From Burkholderia sp. IMCC1007 (GTDB lineage Bacteria; Pseudomonadota; Gammaproteobacteria; Burkholderiales; Burkholderiaceae): a stretch of DNA of 61,653 nucleotides. The DNA is taken from NCBI RefSeq assembly GCF_027257875.1, contig NZ_JAPVQY010000048.1, forward strand, positions 1-61,653, in the 5' to 3' direction. The notes beneath the pieces are model-generated. The model saw only the letters and a program-made list of their open reading frames with translations. It was not told the DNA's origin and made no database searches. This document shows, piece by piece, positions 17,080 to 26,139 of this stretch (its first letter is position 1; the number at the start of each line of letters is the position of its first letter). The translations under genes and the position numbers were made by a program.

Positions 17080-18330
17080 ATGACTTACTGCGCGATCGAT
17101 TTCGGCACGTCCAATTCCGCCGTGGCGCTGCCCGACGGCGATGGCATGCGCCTCGCGCCCGTCGAGGGCGACCACCTGACGCTGCCCACCGCGATCTTCT
17201 TCAACAACGACGAAGAGACGGTCGAATACGGCCGGGCGGCGCTGGCGTCCTATATCGACGGTTTCGACGGCCGCCTGATGCGCTCGATGAAGAGCATCCT
17301 CGGGTCGCCGCTCGCGGAAACGACGACCGATCTCGGCGACGGCAGCGCGATGGCGTACACGGAGATCATCGCGCGCTTCCTGACGCACCTGAAACGCAAG
17401 GCCGAGGCACGCGCGGGCGCGCCGATCGGCCGCGCGGTGCTCGGCCGGCCGGTGTTCTTCGTCGATGACGATCCGCGCGCCGACCGCCTCGCGCAGCATC
17501 AGCTCGAAGCGGCCGCGCAGTCGGTCGGTTTCAAGGACGTGCATTTCCAGTACGAGCCGATCGCGGCCGCGTTCGACTACGAGTCGCGCCAGCAGGCCGA
17601 GCGGCTCGTGCTGGTGGCCGACATCGGCGGCGGTACGTCGGACTTCTCGCTGGTGCGGGTCGGCCCGGATCGGATGGCGCGCCTGGAGCGCAAGGACGAC
17701 GTGCTCGCGCACCACGGCGTGCACGTCGCGGGCACCGATTACGACCGGCGCGTCGAGCTCGCGGCAATCCTGCCGGCGTTCGGCTACCGCGCGCTCGATC
17801 CCGAAGGGCGCGAGCTGCCGAACCGGATCTACTTCGATCTGGCGACCTGGCACCTGATCAACACGGTCTACACGCCGAAGCGGCTGGGCGAGCTGAAGCT
17901 GATGAAGCACCTGTACCGCGACGTACGGCAGTACGACCGGCTCACGCGCGTGGTCGAGCAGCGGCTCGGGCATGCGCTGATGGCGCGTGCGGAAGAGGCG
18001 AAGATCGGCGTTGCGGCGGGCGGGGAGACGATGATCGACCTGAACGACGTGGAAGAGGATCTGCAGATTGCGTTCGATGCGGACCGCCTCGTCGCGGCGA
18101 GCGTCGACGACACCGCGCGCATCGTCGATGCCGCGCGCGAGACGGTGCGGCTCGCGGGCGTCGCGCCGCGCGACGTCGGCGCACTGTATTTCACCGGCGG
18201 CTCGACCGGCCTCGCGTTCCTGTCGGGCGCGCTGGCGGCCGCGTTCCCGGACGCGCAGCCGGTGTTCGGCGACCGTCTCGCCAGTGTCGCGACGGGGCTC
18301 GGCATTCACGCGCAACGGCTGTTCGGCTGA
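17080..18330 (+). CDS. yegD: YegD-like Hsp70-family ATPase without a peptide-binding domain
   Basis: 416 aa. The actin-like ATPase fold shows phosphate-1 motif DFGTSNS (7-13), phosphate-2 motif DIGGGTSDFS (181-190) and the adenosine motif FTGGSTGL near the C-terminus. At about two-thirds the length of DnaK it lacks the C-terminal substrate-binding and lid domains, as YegD does. The role of YegD is not known; a chaperone-like ATPase is the family reading. Start taken at MTYCAIDFGTSNS; an ATG six codons earlier is possible. Confidence 0.88.
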   Translation: MTYCAIDFGTSNSAVALPDGDGMRLAPVEGDHLTLPTAIFFNNDEETVEYGRAALASYIDGFDGRLMRSMKSILGSPLAETTTDLGDGSAMAYTEIIARFLTHLKRKAEARAGAPIGRAVLGRPVFFVDDDPRADRLAQHQLEAAAQSVGFKDVHFQYEPIAAAFDYESRQQAERLVLVADIGGGTSDFSLVRVGPDRMARLERKDDVLAHHGVHVAGTDYDRRVELAAILPAFGYRALDPEGRELPNRIYFDLATWHLINTVYTPKRLGELKLMKHLYRDVRQYDRLTRVVEQRLGHALMARAEEAKIGVAAGGETMIDLNDVEEDLQIAFDADRLVAASVDDTARIVDAARETVRLAGVAPRDVGALYFTGGSTGLAFLSGALAAAFPDAQPVFGDRLASVATGLGIHAQRLFG

Positions 18331-18405
18331 GCGAGTGCAAAAATCCAACACGGCCGACGGCCGTTCGGATTCCCGGCGCCAACATGATTGGCGCGCCGGA
18401 AAACA

Positions 18406-18431
18406 AAAAGCCCCGCCGAAGCGGGGCTTTT
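18406..18431. terminator. Bidirectional intrinsic terminator between yegD and the cold-shock gene
   Basis: The stem AAAAGCCCCGC / GCGGGGCTTTT with a short CGAA-type loop is flanked by A- and T-runs, so it can stop transcripts from both sides. It is 24 bp past the cold-shock stop codon. Confidence 0.88.
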
Positions 18432-18454
18432 TTACACGAAATATCGCGCCGAAC

Positions 18455-18658
18455 TTAGACCGGACGGATGTTCGCAGCTTGCAGACCCTTCGGGCCCGTC
18501 TTCACTTCGAATTCAACCTTCTGGTTTTCTTGCAGCGTCTTGAAGCCTTCGACGCGGATTTCCGAGAAGTGCGCGAACAGATCGTCGCCGCCGCCTTCCG
18601 GGGTGATGAAGCCGAAGCCCTTTGCGTCATTGAACCACTTGACGGTACCGGTTGCCAT
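18455..18658 (-). CDS. cspA: CspA-family cold-shock protein
   Basis: 67 aa, a single OB-fold cold-shock domain that binds single-stranded RNA or DNA and melts secondary structure. RNP1 is KGFGFIT (13-19) and RNP2 is LFAHFS (27-32, usually VFVHFS). It is preceded by a well-formed promoter about 150 bp upstream and a long leader (see 18659-18835), as in the cold-inducible cspA genes of enterobacteria. Burkholderia carries several paralogues, so the exact equivalence to E. coli CspA is not implied. Confidence 0.95.
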   Translation of the reverse strand: MATGTVKWFNDAKGFGFITPEGGGDDLFAHFSEIRVEGFKTLQENQKVEFEVKTGPKGLQAANIRPV

Positions 18659-18835
18659 GTTACTTGTTCCTAAAAAAATAAAACGGGGCCGAGGCCCATG
18701 GGGTGCGGAAAATCAAGGAAGGGGGTAATAGGACCAACCGGAGTACCGTTGATGGGCGAACTACGAAAGAACCAATTCACTCGCCGCTTGAAATCCTGCA
18801 AAGTCATTTATACGGCTTATTGGATCGGCGGTCAA
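18659..18835 (-). promoter_or_regulatory. Promoter and long 5' leader of the cold-shock gene
   Basis: On the minus strand TTGACC (18835-18830), exactly 17 nt, and TATAAA (18812-18807) form a strong sigma-70 promoter. Initiation near 18800 would give a leader of about 140 nt, similar to the 5' UTR that acts as a cold sensor in E. coli cspA. The leader ends in an A/U-rich stretch just before the start codon. From 18836 to 19080 I see no gene; it must contain the permease promoter. Confidence 0.7.
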
Positions 18836-19080
18836 CCGTATTTCCATACTGTCAGGGTTATTGCGGAGTTCAGGTTTACAAAGCTTGCACGCGCTGCGGA
18901 ATTTTTGTAGGGGCTGAACGATTTTGGCGCCAACTTGCAGGTGCAACCGTTAAACTACGCGCCGCGCGGACCCGGTTGCCCCGATCGGATGACGGGTTCC
19001 CCCAAGAATGCGTGCGCGGTGCTATCCGAGCCGATCCCGGACAGCGAGCCGACCATGCTTTTTGAGACACAGGAGAGGAT

Positions 19081-20679
19081 GTGAAGAGTTCTATTCAACG
19101 GAACATCGGCCCGTTTGCATTGATGCTGACGGGGCTGGGTTCGATTATCGGCTCGGGCTGGCTGTTCGGTGCCTGGAAGGCCGCGAAGATCGCCGGTCCG
19201 GCGGCGATCTGCGCATGGATCATCGGCGCGGTCGTGATTCTCGCAATTGCACTGACGTACGCCGAACTGGGCGCGATGTTCCCCGAATCGGGCGGCATGG
19301 TGCGCTACGCCCGCTACTCGCATGGTTCGCTGGTGGGCTTCATCAGCGCGTGGGCCAACTGGATCGCGATCGTATCCGTGATCCCGATCGAGGCCGAGGC
19401 GTCGATCCAGTACATGAGCACGTGGCCGTATCCGTGGGCGCATGCGCTGTTCGTGAACGGCGAATTGCAGACACTGGGCCTGCTGCTGTCGGCCGTGCTG
19501 GTCGTCATCTACTTCATGCTGAACTACTGGGGTGTGAAGGCGTTCGCGCGTGCCAATACCGCGATCACGATCTTCAAGTTCCTGATCCCCGGCCTCACGA
19601 TCCTCGGCCTGATGCTCTCGAGCTTCCATTCGGAAAACCTCGGCACCGCATCCAGCGCGAGCTTCGCGCCGTACGGCTGGTCGGCCGTGCTGACGGCGGT
19701 TGCGACGAGCGGCATCGTGTTCGCGTTCAACGGCTTCCAGAGCCCGGTGAACCTGGCCGGTGAAGCGCGCAATCCGTCGCGCAGCGTGCCGTTCGCGGTG
19801 ATCACGTCGATCCTGCTCGCACTCGTGATCTACGTGCTGCTGCAAATGGCGTATATCGGTTCGGTGAATCCGGCCGACGTCGCGAAGGGCTGGGCGCACT
19901 TCAACTTCTCGTCGCCGTTCGCGGAACTCGCGATCGCGCTGAACCTGAACTGGCTCGCGATCCTGCTGTATGTCGACGCGTTCATCAGCCCGAGCGGCAC
20001 CGGTACGACCTACATGGCGACGACCACCCGCATGATCTACGCGATGGAGCGCAACAACACGATGCCGAAGATGTTCGGCAACGTGCACCCGATCTACGGC
20101 GTGCCGCGCCAGGCGATGTGGTTCAACCTGCTCGTGTCGTTCATCTTCCTGTTCTTCTTCCGCGGCTGGAGCTCGCTCGCGGCGGTGATCTCGGTCGCGA
20201 CGGTGATCTCGTACCTGACCGGCCCGATCAGCCTGATGGCGCTGCGCCGTTCGGCGACCGACATCGAGCGTCCGCTGTCGATTCCGCTGATGAAGCTGAT
20301 CGCGCCGTTCGCGTTCGTGTGCGCGTCGTTGATCCTGTACTGGGCGAAGTGGCCGCTGACGGGCGAAATCATCCTGCTGATGATCGTCGCGCTGCCGGTG
20401 TATTTCTACTTCCAGGCGAAGTCGGGCTGGACCGGCTGGGGCGCGGACCTGAAGGCCGCATGGTGGCTGGTGGCGTACCTGCCGACGATGGCCGTACTAT
20501 CGCTGATCGGCAGCAAGGAATTCGGCGGTCACGGCTTGATGCCGTACGGCTGGGACATGCTGATCGTCGCGGCGATCTCACTGGTGTTCTACTTCTGGGG
20601 CGTGAATACCGGTTACCGGACCCAGTATCTCGACGAGCGTGAGGCGCACGACGAGATCCTCGAAGGGGTCGGTGCCTGA
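19081..20679 (+). CDS. APC-family amino-acid permease (aspartate-proton-symporter-like)
   Basis: 532 aa with about 12-14 membrane segments. The N-terminal SIIGSGWLFGAWKAAKIAGP segment is the TM1 substrate-binding loop of the APC superfamily, and ELGAMFPESGGMVRYARYSHG follows TM2 as in YveA/AspT-like permeases. Import of acidic or neutral amino acids with protons is likely; specificity cannot be read. The start is a GTG at 19081 with AGGAGAGG just upstream; the overlapping ATG at 19079 is in another frame. An intrinsic terminator follows 48 bp after the stop. Confidence 0.88.
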   Translation: MKSSIQRNIGPFALMLTGLGSIIGSGWLFGAWKAAKIAGPAAICAWIIGAVVILAIALTYAELGAMFPESGGMVRYARYSHGSLVGFISAWANWIAIVSVIPIEAEASIQYMSTWPYPWAHALFVNGELQTLGLLLSAVLVVIYFMLNYWGVKAFARANTAITIFKFLIPGLTILGLMLSSFHSENLGTASSASFAPYGWSAVLTAVATSGIVFAFNGFQSPVNLAGEARNPSRSVPFAVITSILLALVIYVLLQMAYIGSVNPADVAKGWAHFNFSSPFAELAIALNLNWLAILLYVDAFISPSGTGTTYMATTTRMIYAMERNNTMPKMFGNVHPIYGVPRQAMWFNLLVSFIFLFFFRGWSSLAAVISVATVISYLTGPISLMALRRSATDIERPLSIPLMKLIAPFAFVCASLILYWAKWPLTGEIILLMIVALPVYFYFQAKSGWTGWGADLKAAWWLVAYLPTMAVLSLIGSKEFGGHGLMPYGWDMLIVAAISLVFYFWGVNTGYRTQYLDEREAHDEILEGVGA

Positions 20680-20727
20680 TCACGCGTGACCTGTCGCTGG
20701 AATCGGCGGCGACAGGAAGCGTAAAAA

Positions 20728-20761
20728 GGCCCGCTCGAGCATGGCTCGGGCGGGCTTTTTT
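20728..20761 (+). terminator. Intrinsic terminator after the APC permease
   Basis: GGCCCGCTCGAGC / GCTCGGGCGGGC with an ATG loop, preceded by AAAAA and followed by TTTTTT. It also lies downstream of the convergent dioxygenase gene and may serve both. Confidence 0.88.
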
Positions 20762-20790
20762 GTTTGGCCGCGCCGGCGTTGCGGCCGGAT

Positions 20791-21582
20791 TCAGGCGGCC
20801 GCGCTCGCAAACACGTAGTTCGTCATCGCGAGCACGCGCTGATACGTGCCGAGCGACTGGATGCCGAGCCGGTAATCGTCGTCGGCCGCGCCGAGGGCGG
20901 TGAATACGGGCAGCAGATGCTCGTCGGTCGGATGCATCAGCGCCGCATGCGGCGCCTGCCGGCGGTAGTCGAGCAGCGCATCGACGTCGCGTGCGGCAAG
21001 CTTCGCCTCGAACCAGTCGGTGAATTCGGCGACGCGCGGATCCGCATCCTCCGGCGCCGCGCTGAAATCGGCCGCGCGCAGGTTGTGCGTGATCTGGCCG
21101 GAGCCGATCACCATCACGCCTTCGTCGCGCAGCGGCCGCAGCGCACGGCCAAGCGCGAAGTGATGGGCCGCGTCCGCACGCGGCTGGATCGACAACTGCG
21201 CGACGGGCACGTCGGCTTCCGGGAACATCAGCAGCATCGGCACCCATGCGCCGTGGTCGAGGCCATGCTCGGTCGTCGCGGTCGCGATGCCCGCCGCGTT
21301 CAGCAGTGCGGCCGCCCGCTCCGCGACGTCGGGCGCGCCCGGCGCAGGATAGCGGATGTCGTACAGCGCCTGCGGAAAGCCGTAGAAGTCGTGGATCGTT
21401 TCCGGATGGGCGGCGACGCTCGCGACCGGCTGCTGCGTGCCCCAGTGGGCGGACAGCATCAGCACCGCGCGCGGGCGCGGCAGCTCGCCGCCGAGGTGCG
21501 TGAATGCGCCGGACGGAAGCGTCGGGTCGATCGGCAGCGTGGGGGCGCCGTGGGACAGGTAGAGCGACGGCAAGCGGTTCAT
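20791..21582 (-). CDS. DODA-type class III extradiol ring-cleavage dioxygenase family protein (YgiD-like)
   Basis: 263 aa from the ATG at 21582; the open frame continues further upstream but without family match. The LigB/4,5-DOPA dioxygenase fold is indicated by SHGAPT (His11), SAHWGT (His46), an ITHNLR histidine near 165 and HPTDEHLLP near 218, which together form the non-haem metal site. Members cleave catechol-type rings in plants, while YgiD-like bacterial enzymes are mostly uncharacterised and some bind zinc. A perfect GCCTAT/ATAGGC palindrome sits 25 bp upstream. Confidence 0.85.
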   Translation of the reverse strand: MNRLPSLYLSHGAPTLPIDPTLPSGAFTHLGGELPRPRAVLMLSAHWGTQQPVASVAAHPETIHDFYGFPQALYDIRYPAPGAPDVAERAAALLNAAGIATATTEHGLDHGAWVPMLLMFPEADVPVAQLSIQPRADAAHHFALGRALRPLRDEGVMVIGSGQITHNLRAADFSAAPEDADPRVAEFTDWFEAKLAARDVDALLDYRRQAPHAALMHPTDEHLLPVFTALGAADDDYRLGIQSLGTYQRVLAMTNYVFASAAA

Positions 21583-21606
21583 GATGGAAACCTGCAAGTA
21601 GGAATT

Positions 21607-21622
21607 GCCTATGACTATAGGC
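21607..21622 (-). promoter_or_regulatory. Candidate operator upstream of the dioxygenase gene
   Basis: GCCTAT-GACT-ATAGGC is a perfect 6-bp inverted repeat. On the minus strand it overlaps a TATAGT hexamer that could be a -10 element, so a bound regulator would affect initiation. In other bacteria this dioxygenase family often sits beside a LysR regulator; none is adjacent here. Confidence 0.4.
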
Positions 21623-21803
21623 GCGCACCGGACATTGATAAACACGTCAAAAGGAATTTGATTCGATCGTGTCTGTTGATGATTGCGGTGATTCCGGGCG
21701 CGTAGAAGCGTGCGTGGCCTTGCGGTCGCAGGTTCGAGCCGGTACGTGGTGGAATCGACGAAGATGCGCGCCTGATGGCGCCCGTACGGTACGCGGCGGC
21801 GGC

Positions 21804-22400
21804 TTACAGCGCCGGCCGGATGCCGGCCCACGGCGTCGTCATCGGCGCGCTGAGTGCGAACAGGTCGAGCACGCGCGTGACGGTCTGGTCGACCAGTTCC
21901 TCGATCGTCTTCGGCATTGCGTAGAACGCCGGCAGCGGCGGAAACACGATGCCGCCCATTTCGGTCACGGCCGTCATGTTGCGCAGATGCGCGAGGTTGA
22001 ACGGCGTTTCGCGCACCATCAGCACGAGACGGCGGCGTTCCTTCAGCGTGACGTCGGCCGCGCGCGTGATCAGGTTGTCCGACAGCCCGTGCGCGACGCT
22101 CGCGAGCGTCTTCATCGAGCAGGGCGCGATCACCATTCCGTCGGTCGCGAACGAACCGGACGCGATCGTCGCGCCCACATCGCGCACCGAATGCACGACG
22201 TCCGCACGGCTTTCGACGTCGGCCTTCGACAGCTGCAGTTCATGCTGGATGTTGAGCCAGCCGGCGTTCGAAACCAGCAGATGCGTTTCGACGCCGCCGG
22301 CGGCGCGCAGCAGTTCGAGCAGCCGCACGCCGTAGACCGCGCCGGTCGCGCCGGTGATCGCGACGATCAGCCGACGTTGCGGCGCGCCGGGAGATGCCAT
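21804..22400 (-). CDS. ubiX: Flavin prenyltransferase UbiX
   Basis: 198 aa. Attaches a dimethylallyl group to FMN to make the prenylated cofactor of UbiD decarboxylase, which acts in ubiquinone synthesis. The Rossmann-like flavodoxin fold starts with VAITGATGAVYGVRLLELL (about 13-31), and the FMN/prenyl-binding segment IAPCSMKTLASVAHGLSDNL is present, followed by the RRLVLMVRETPF loop. Length is typical. It is 13 bp downstream of grxD on the same strand. Confidence 0.95.
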   Translation of the reverse strand: MASPGAPQRRLIVAITGATGAVYGVRLLELLRAAGGVETHLLVSNAGWLNIQHELQLSKADVESRADVVHSVRDVGATIASGSFATDGMVIAPCSMKTLASVAHGLSDNLITRAADVTLKERRRLVLMVRETPFNLAHLRNMTAVTEMGGIVFPPLPAFYAMPKTIEELVDQTVTRVLDLFALSAPMTTPWAGIRPAL

Positions 22401-22413
22401 CGGAACGAGGGTG

Positions 22414-22725
22414 TTACGCGGCCGCGAACAGTTGCTGCAGTTCGCCCGACTGGTACATCTCCATCATGATGTCCGAGCCGCCGATGAATTCACCCTTCAC
22501 GTACAGCTGCGGGATGGTCGGCCAGTTCGAGAATTCCTTGATGCCCTGGCGGATTTCGTCGTCCTCGAGCACGTTGACCGTCTTGAACTGGTCGACGCCG
22601 CAGGCTTTCAGCACCTGCACGGCGCGGCCCGAGAAGCCGCACATCGGGAATTGCGCGTTGCCCTTCATGAAGAGCACGACCTGGTTTTCGTCGACGATTT
22701 GCTTGATGCGTTGTTGGGTGTCCAT
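22414..22725 (-). CDS. grxD: Monothiol glutaredoxin GrxD (Grx4)
   Basis: 103 aa, thioredoxin fold with the monothiol active site CGFS (29-32) in the context FPMCGFSGRAV. This family binds and hands on [2Fe-2S] clusters together with BolA partners and glutathione rather than reducing disulfides. The WPTIPQLYVKGEFIGGSD region contains the glutathione-binding cis-proline and the GG/D motif. Between prmC (67 bp) and ubiX (13 bp) in a minus-strand run. Confidence 0.96.
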   Translation of the reverse strand: MDTQQRIKQIVDENQVVLFMKGNAQFPMCGFSGRAVQVLKACGVDQFKTVNVLEDDEIRQGIKEFSNWPTIPQLYVKGEFIGGSDIMMEMYQSGELQQLFAAA

Positions 22726-22792
22726 GACTGACCTTGCGTTTGCGGGGCGTTAGAACGAAATGATAGCGGATTTCAACCGGGCGGGCCGGCCA

Positions 22793-23635
22793 TTAGCCCG
22801 GCAGGCGGCCGCCCGTCGTGCGTTCGATCGCGGCGAGATCGGCGAGCGATTCGACCGCGACGAAGCCGCGCGACACGAGCAATGCACGCACGGCTTCGGC
22901 CTGGTCGTAGCCGTGCTCGATCCACAGCGTGCCGCCCGGCTTCAGGTACGCGCCGGCGCCCGCGACGATCGTGCGGATCGCGCTGAGGCCGTCGGCGTCG
23001 TCGGTGAGCGCCCCGCGCGGCTCGAAACGCAGGTCGCCCTGCGCGAGATGCGGATCGTGCCGCGCGATGTAAGGCGGGTTGCTGACGATCGTGTCGAACG
23101 CGAGCGCCGGGTCGAGCGCCGCGTACCAGTCGCTCTGCAGCCAGTGCAGCGGGCCGCCGGGGCGGCGCGCGTCGAGCAGCTTGGCGGCGTTGCGCCGCGC
23201 GACGTCGAGCGCGGCCGGCGAACGATCGAGCGCCCACACGCGCGCGTCGGGGCGCTCGGCCGCGATCGACACGGCGATCGCGCCGCTGCCGGTGCCGAGA
23301 TCGAGCACGGCGGGATGCGGCCGCCCGTCGATCGCGTCGAGCGCGGCTTCGACGAGCAGTTCGGTTTCGGAGCGCGGGATCAGCACGTCGGGCGTCACGT
23401 CGAACGGCCGGCCGAAGAATTCGCGCATGCCGACGAGCTGCGCGACCGGCTCACCGGCCATGCGGCGTGCTTCGAGCGTGCGGTAGCGTTCGATCGCGGC
23501 GGCGTCGAGCGGGGCGTCGCCGCGCGTGATCAGCTGCGTGCGCGTCCAGCCGAGCGCGTACGCGAGCAGCACGCGCGCATCGACCGCGTCGAGCGGTGAA
23601 GCGCGCAGCAGTTGGTCGGCGGTGAGCTCGGGCAT
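22793..23635 (-). CDS. prmC: Peptide chain release factor N5-glutamine methyltransferase PrmC
   Basis: 280 aa. Methylates the glutamine of the GGQ motif in release factors. SAM-binding loop DLGTGSG (112-118) and catalytic NPPY (186-189) are intact, and the N-terminal helical domain that contacts the release factor is present (residues 1-85, ending FGRPFDVTPDVLIPRSETE). It starts 7 bp after the prfA stop codon, so enzyme and substrate are co-transcribed. Confidence 0.96.
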   Translation of the reverse strand: MPELTADQLLRASPLDAVDARVLLAYALGWTRTQLITRGDAPLDAAAIERYRTLEARRMAGEPVAQLVGMREFFGRPFDVTPDVLIPRSETELLVEAALDAIDGRPHPAVLDLGTGSGAIAVSIAAERPDARVWALDRSPAALDVARRNAAKLLDARRPGGPLHWLQSDWYAALDPALAFDTIVSNPPYIARHDPHLAQGDLRFEPRGALTDDADGLSAIRTIVAGAGAYLKPGGTLWIEHGYDQAEAVRALLVSRGFVAVESLADLAAIERTTGGRLPG

Positions 23636-23642
23636 CGCGGCC

Positions 23643-24725
23643 TCAGTCGGCGTCGCCGAGCGACGCGAGCAGTTCGGCCTGGTGTTCGGTGACGAGCGCG
23701 CCGATCAGTTCGTCGAGATCGCCGTCCATGAGCGCCTCGAGGCGATACAGCGTCAGGTTGATCCGGTGGTCGGTCATCCGGCCCTGCGGGAAGTTGTACG
23801 TGCGGATTCGTTCCGAGCGGTCGCCGGAGCCGATCAGGCTCTTGCGCGTCGCGGCTTCCTTCGCGTGCTGCTCGTGATACTGCTTGTCCTTGATGCGCGC
23901 GGCCAGCACCTTCAGCGCGCGATCCTTGTTCTTGTGCTGCGAGCGGTCGTCCTGGCACTCGACGACGATGCCGGTCGGGATGTGCGTGACGCGCACCGCC
24001 GAATCGGTCTTGTTGATGTGCTGGCCGCCCGCGCCCGACGCACGAAACGTGTCGATCCGCAGATCGGCCGGGTTGATCTCGACCTCGCCGATCTCGTCGG
24101 CTTCCGGCATCACCGCGACCGTGCACGCGGACGTGTGGATGCGCCCCTGCGTCTCGGTTGCCGGTACGCGCTGCACGCGATGGCCGCCCGATTCGAACTT
24201 CAGGCGCGAATACGCGCCCTGGCCGGCGATCCGCACGATCACTTCCTTGTAGCCGCCGAGATCCGACGCGCTCTCCGACATCATCTCGACCTGCCAGCGC
24301 TGGCGCTCCGCGAAGCGCAGGTACATGCGCAGCAGGTCGCCCGCGAACAGCGCCGATTCGTCGCCGCCGGTGCCCGCACGGATTTCCAGGAAGATGTTGC
24401 GGTCGTCGTTCGGGTCCTTCGGCAGCAGCATCTTCTGCAGCTCGCCTTCGAGGCGGACCATGCGCTCGCGCGCGCTGCGAATCTCGTCTTCGGCGAAATC
24501 GCGCATCGATGCATCGGCGAGCAGCTCCTGCGCGGCCGTCTCGTCGCTGCGCGACTGGCGCCACAGCGCATACTGCTCGACGACCGGGCCGAGTTCCGCG
24601 TGTTCGCGCGTCAGCTTGCGGTACTGGTCGAGGTCGGCCGTGACGTTTTCACGGCTCAGCAGGTCGTTCAGTTCGGCCAGCCGGGTGGACAGCTGGTCGA
24701 GCTTGCGTTGCATGCTCGTCTTCAT
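23643..24725 (-). CDS. prfA: Peptide chain release factor 1
   Basis: 360 aa, normal length. Recognises UAA and UAG in the ribosomal A site through the tripeptide PAT (188-190) and triggers peptide release with GGQ (233-235), the glutamine methylated by the adjacent prmC product. The N-terminal coiled helical domain (1-100) and the central domain are complete. Gene order hemA-prfA-prmC is widely conserved in proteobacteria. Confidence 0.97.
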   Translation of the reverse strand: MKTSMQRKLDQLSTRLAELNDLLSRENVTADLDQYRKLTREHAELGPVVEQYALWRQSRSDETAAQELLADASMRDFAEDEIRSARERMVRLEGELQKMLLPKDPNDDRNIFLEIRAGTGGDESALFAGDLLRMYLRFAERQRWQVEMMSESASDLGGYKEVIVRIAGQGAYSRLKFESGGHRVQRVPATETQGRIHTSACTVAVMPEADEIGEVEINPADLRIDTFRASGAGGQHINKTDSAVRVTHIPTGIVVECQDDRSQHKNKDRALKVLAARIKDKQYHEQHAKEAATRKSLIGSGDRSERIRTYNFPQGRMTDHRINLTLYRLEALMDGDLDELIGALVTEHQAELLASLGDAD

Positions 24726-24815
24726 GGTGTGGAGCGGCGCTCCCGGGCAAGGGTATTCAAAAGGATAGGCCGGCGGCAGGCAACTGCGGGCCGGCGGCAG
24801 GACAACCGGGCGGCG

Positions 24816-26114
24816 CTAGTGGCCGGACGGGTCGTTCGAGCGCGGTGCGTGCTGGTAGAAGCCGCGCATCAGGTCGATCAGCGAATCGCGATCGGCGCCG
24901 TTCACGCGATTGAGCGCGCTCGTCGGGCCGTGGATCAGCTTGTTGGTCAGCGCCTGCGACAGCGCTTCGAGGACGGCGGCCGGATCGTCGCCGCGTGCGA
25001 GCAACTTCTGCGCCTTCTCGACTTCGGCGCGACGCAGCGCGTCGGCCTGCGTATGCATGTGACGGATCACCGGCACGACGCTGCGCGTGTCGAGCCATTG
25101 CATGAAATTCTGCACGCGCGTCTCGATGATCGTCTCGGCCTGCGCGACCGCCGCCTGGCGCGAGGCGTTGCCTTCACGCACGATCGCGCCGAGATCGTCG
25201 ACGGTATAGAGGAATACGTCCTTCAACTCGCCGACTTCCGGCTCGATGTCGCGCGGCACCGCGAGGTCGACCATGAAGATCGGCCGGTGGCGGCGCGCCT
25301 TCACCGCGCGCTCGACCGCGCCCAGGCCGATGATCGGCAGCGTCGATGCGGTACACGACACGATGATGTCGAATTCGTGCATGCGGGTCGGCAGATCCGA
25401 CAGCGGCATCGCACGGCCGTTGAAGCGTTCGGCAAGCCGCTGCCCGCGTTCGGCGGTGCGGTTCGCGATCACCAGTTCCCGCGGGCCTTGCGCGGCGAAG
25501 TGCGTCGCGCACAGCTCGATCATCTCGCCGGCGCCGATGAACAGCACGCGCTGATCCGACACCTTTTCAAAGATGCGCTGCGCGAGGCGGACCGCCGCGG
25601 CGGCCATCGACACCGACTGCGCGCCGATCTCGGTCGTGCCGCGCACTTCCTTCGCGACCGCGAACGTGCGCTGGAACAACTGGTTCAGGTAGGTGCCGAG
25701 CGCGCCGGCTTCCGTCGCGGTGCGCACCGCGTCCTTCATCTGGCCGAGAATCTGCGTTTCGCCGAGCACCATCGAATCGAGGCCCGACGCGACGCGGAAT
25801 GCGTGCCGGACCGCTTCCGACTGCGGCAATGCATAGACATGCGGCGCGAGTTCGTCGACGGGAATCCGGTGATATTCGGACAGCCAGCGGATCGCGCCTT
25901 CACGCGCGGCCCGGTCGTCGGTCGCGCAATAGAGCTCGGTGCGGTTGCAGGTCGACAGGATCGCCGCTTCAGGTGCGTTGGGCGCCTGCGGGCCGAGGAA
26001 CACGTTCTTGAACGTGACGAGAGCCGGCTTGATTTGCTCGAGCGGAAACGCCACGCGTTCGCGCAGGGCGACAGGCGCAGTGTGGTGATTGATTCCGATC
26101 GTGAGGAGTTGCAT
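24816..26114 (-). CDS. hemA: Glutamyl-tRNA reductase HemA
   Basis: 432 aa. First committed step of C5-pathway haem synthesis: NADPH-dependent reduction of glutamyl-tRNA to glutamate-1-semialdehyde. The catalytic cysteine is Cys56 in ILSTCNRTELY, with HHTAPVALRERVAF near the N-terminus. The NADPH-binding LFIGAGEMIELCATH segment and the C-terminal dimerisation helices are present. A perfect TATAAT on the minus strand (26145-26140) overlaps the stop codon of the upstream regulator gene and could be its own -10 element. Confidence 0.97.
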   Translation of the reverse strand: MQLLTIGINHHTAPVALRERVAFPLEQIKPALVTFKNVFLGPQAPNAPEAAILSTCNRTELYCATDDRAAREGAIRWLSEYHRIPVDELAPHVYALPQSEAVRHAFRVASGLDSMVLGETQILGQMKDAVRTATEAGALGTYLNQLFQRTFAVAKEVRGTTEIGAQSVSMAAAAVRLAQRIFEKVSDQRVLFIGAGEMIELCATHFAAQGPRELVIANRTAERGQRLAERFNGRAMPLSDLPTRMHEFDIIVSCTASTLPIIGLGAVERAVKARRHRPIFMVDLAVPRDIEPEVGELKDVFLYTVDDLGAIVREGNASRQAAVAQAETIIETRVQNFMQWLDTRSVVPVIRHMHTQADALRRAEVEKAQKLLARGDDPAAVLEALSQALTNKLIHGPTSALNRVNGADRDSLIDLMRGFYQHAPRSNDPSGH

Positions 26115-26139
26115 ATCGAGGGCTATCGTTTAGCCCCAT

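Noticed and set aside
16267..18351. 694-codon minus-strand frame opposite the nitroreductase and yegD
   Set aside because: Spans two genes and an intergenic gap without a recognisable domain; shadow frame.
18761..18946. 61-codon minus-strand frame upstream of the cold-shock gene
   Set aside because: It contains the TTGACC/TATAAA promoter of the cold-shock gene and has no ribosome-binding site.
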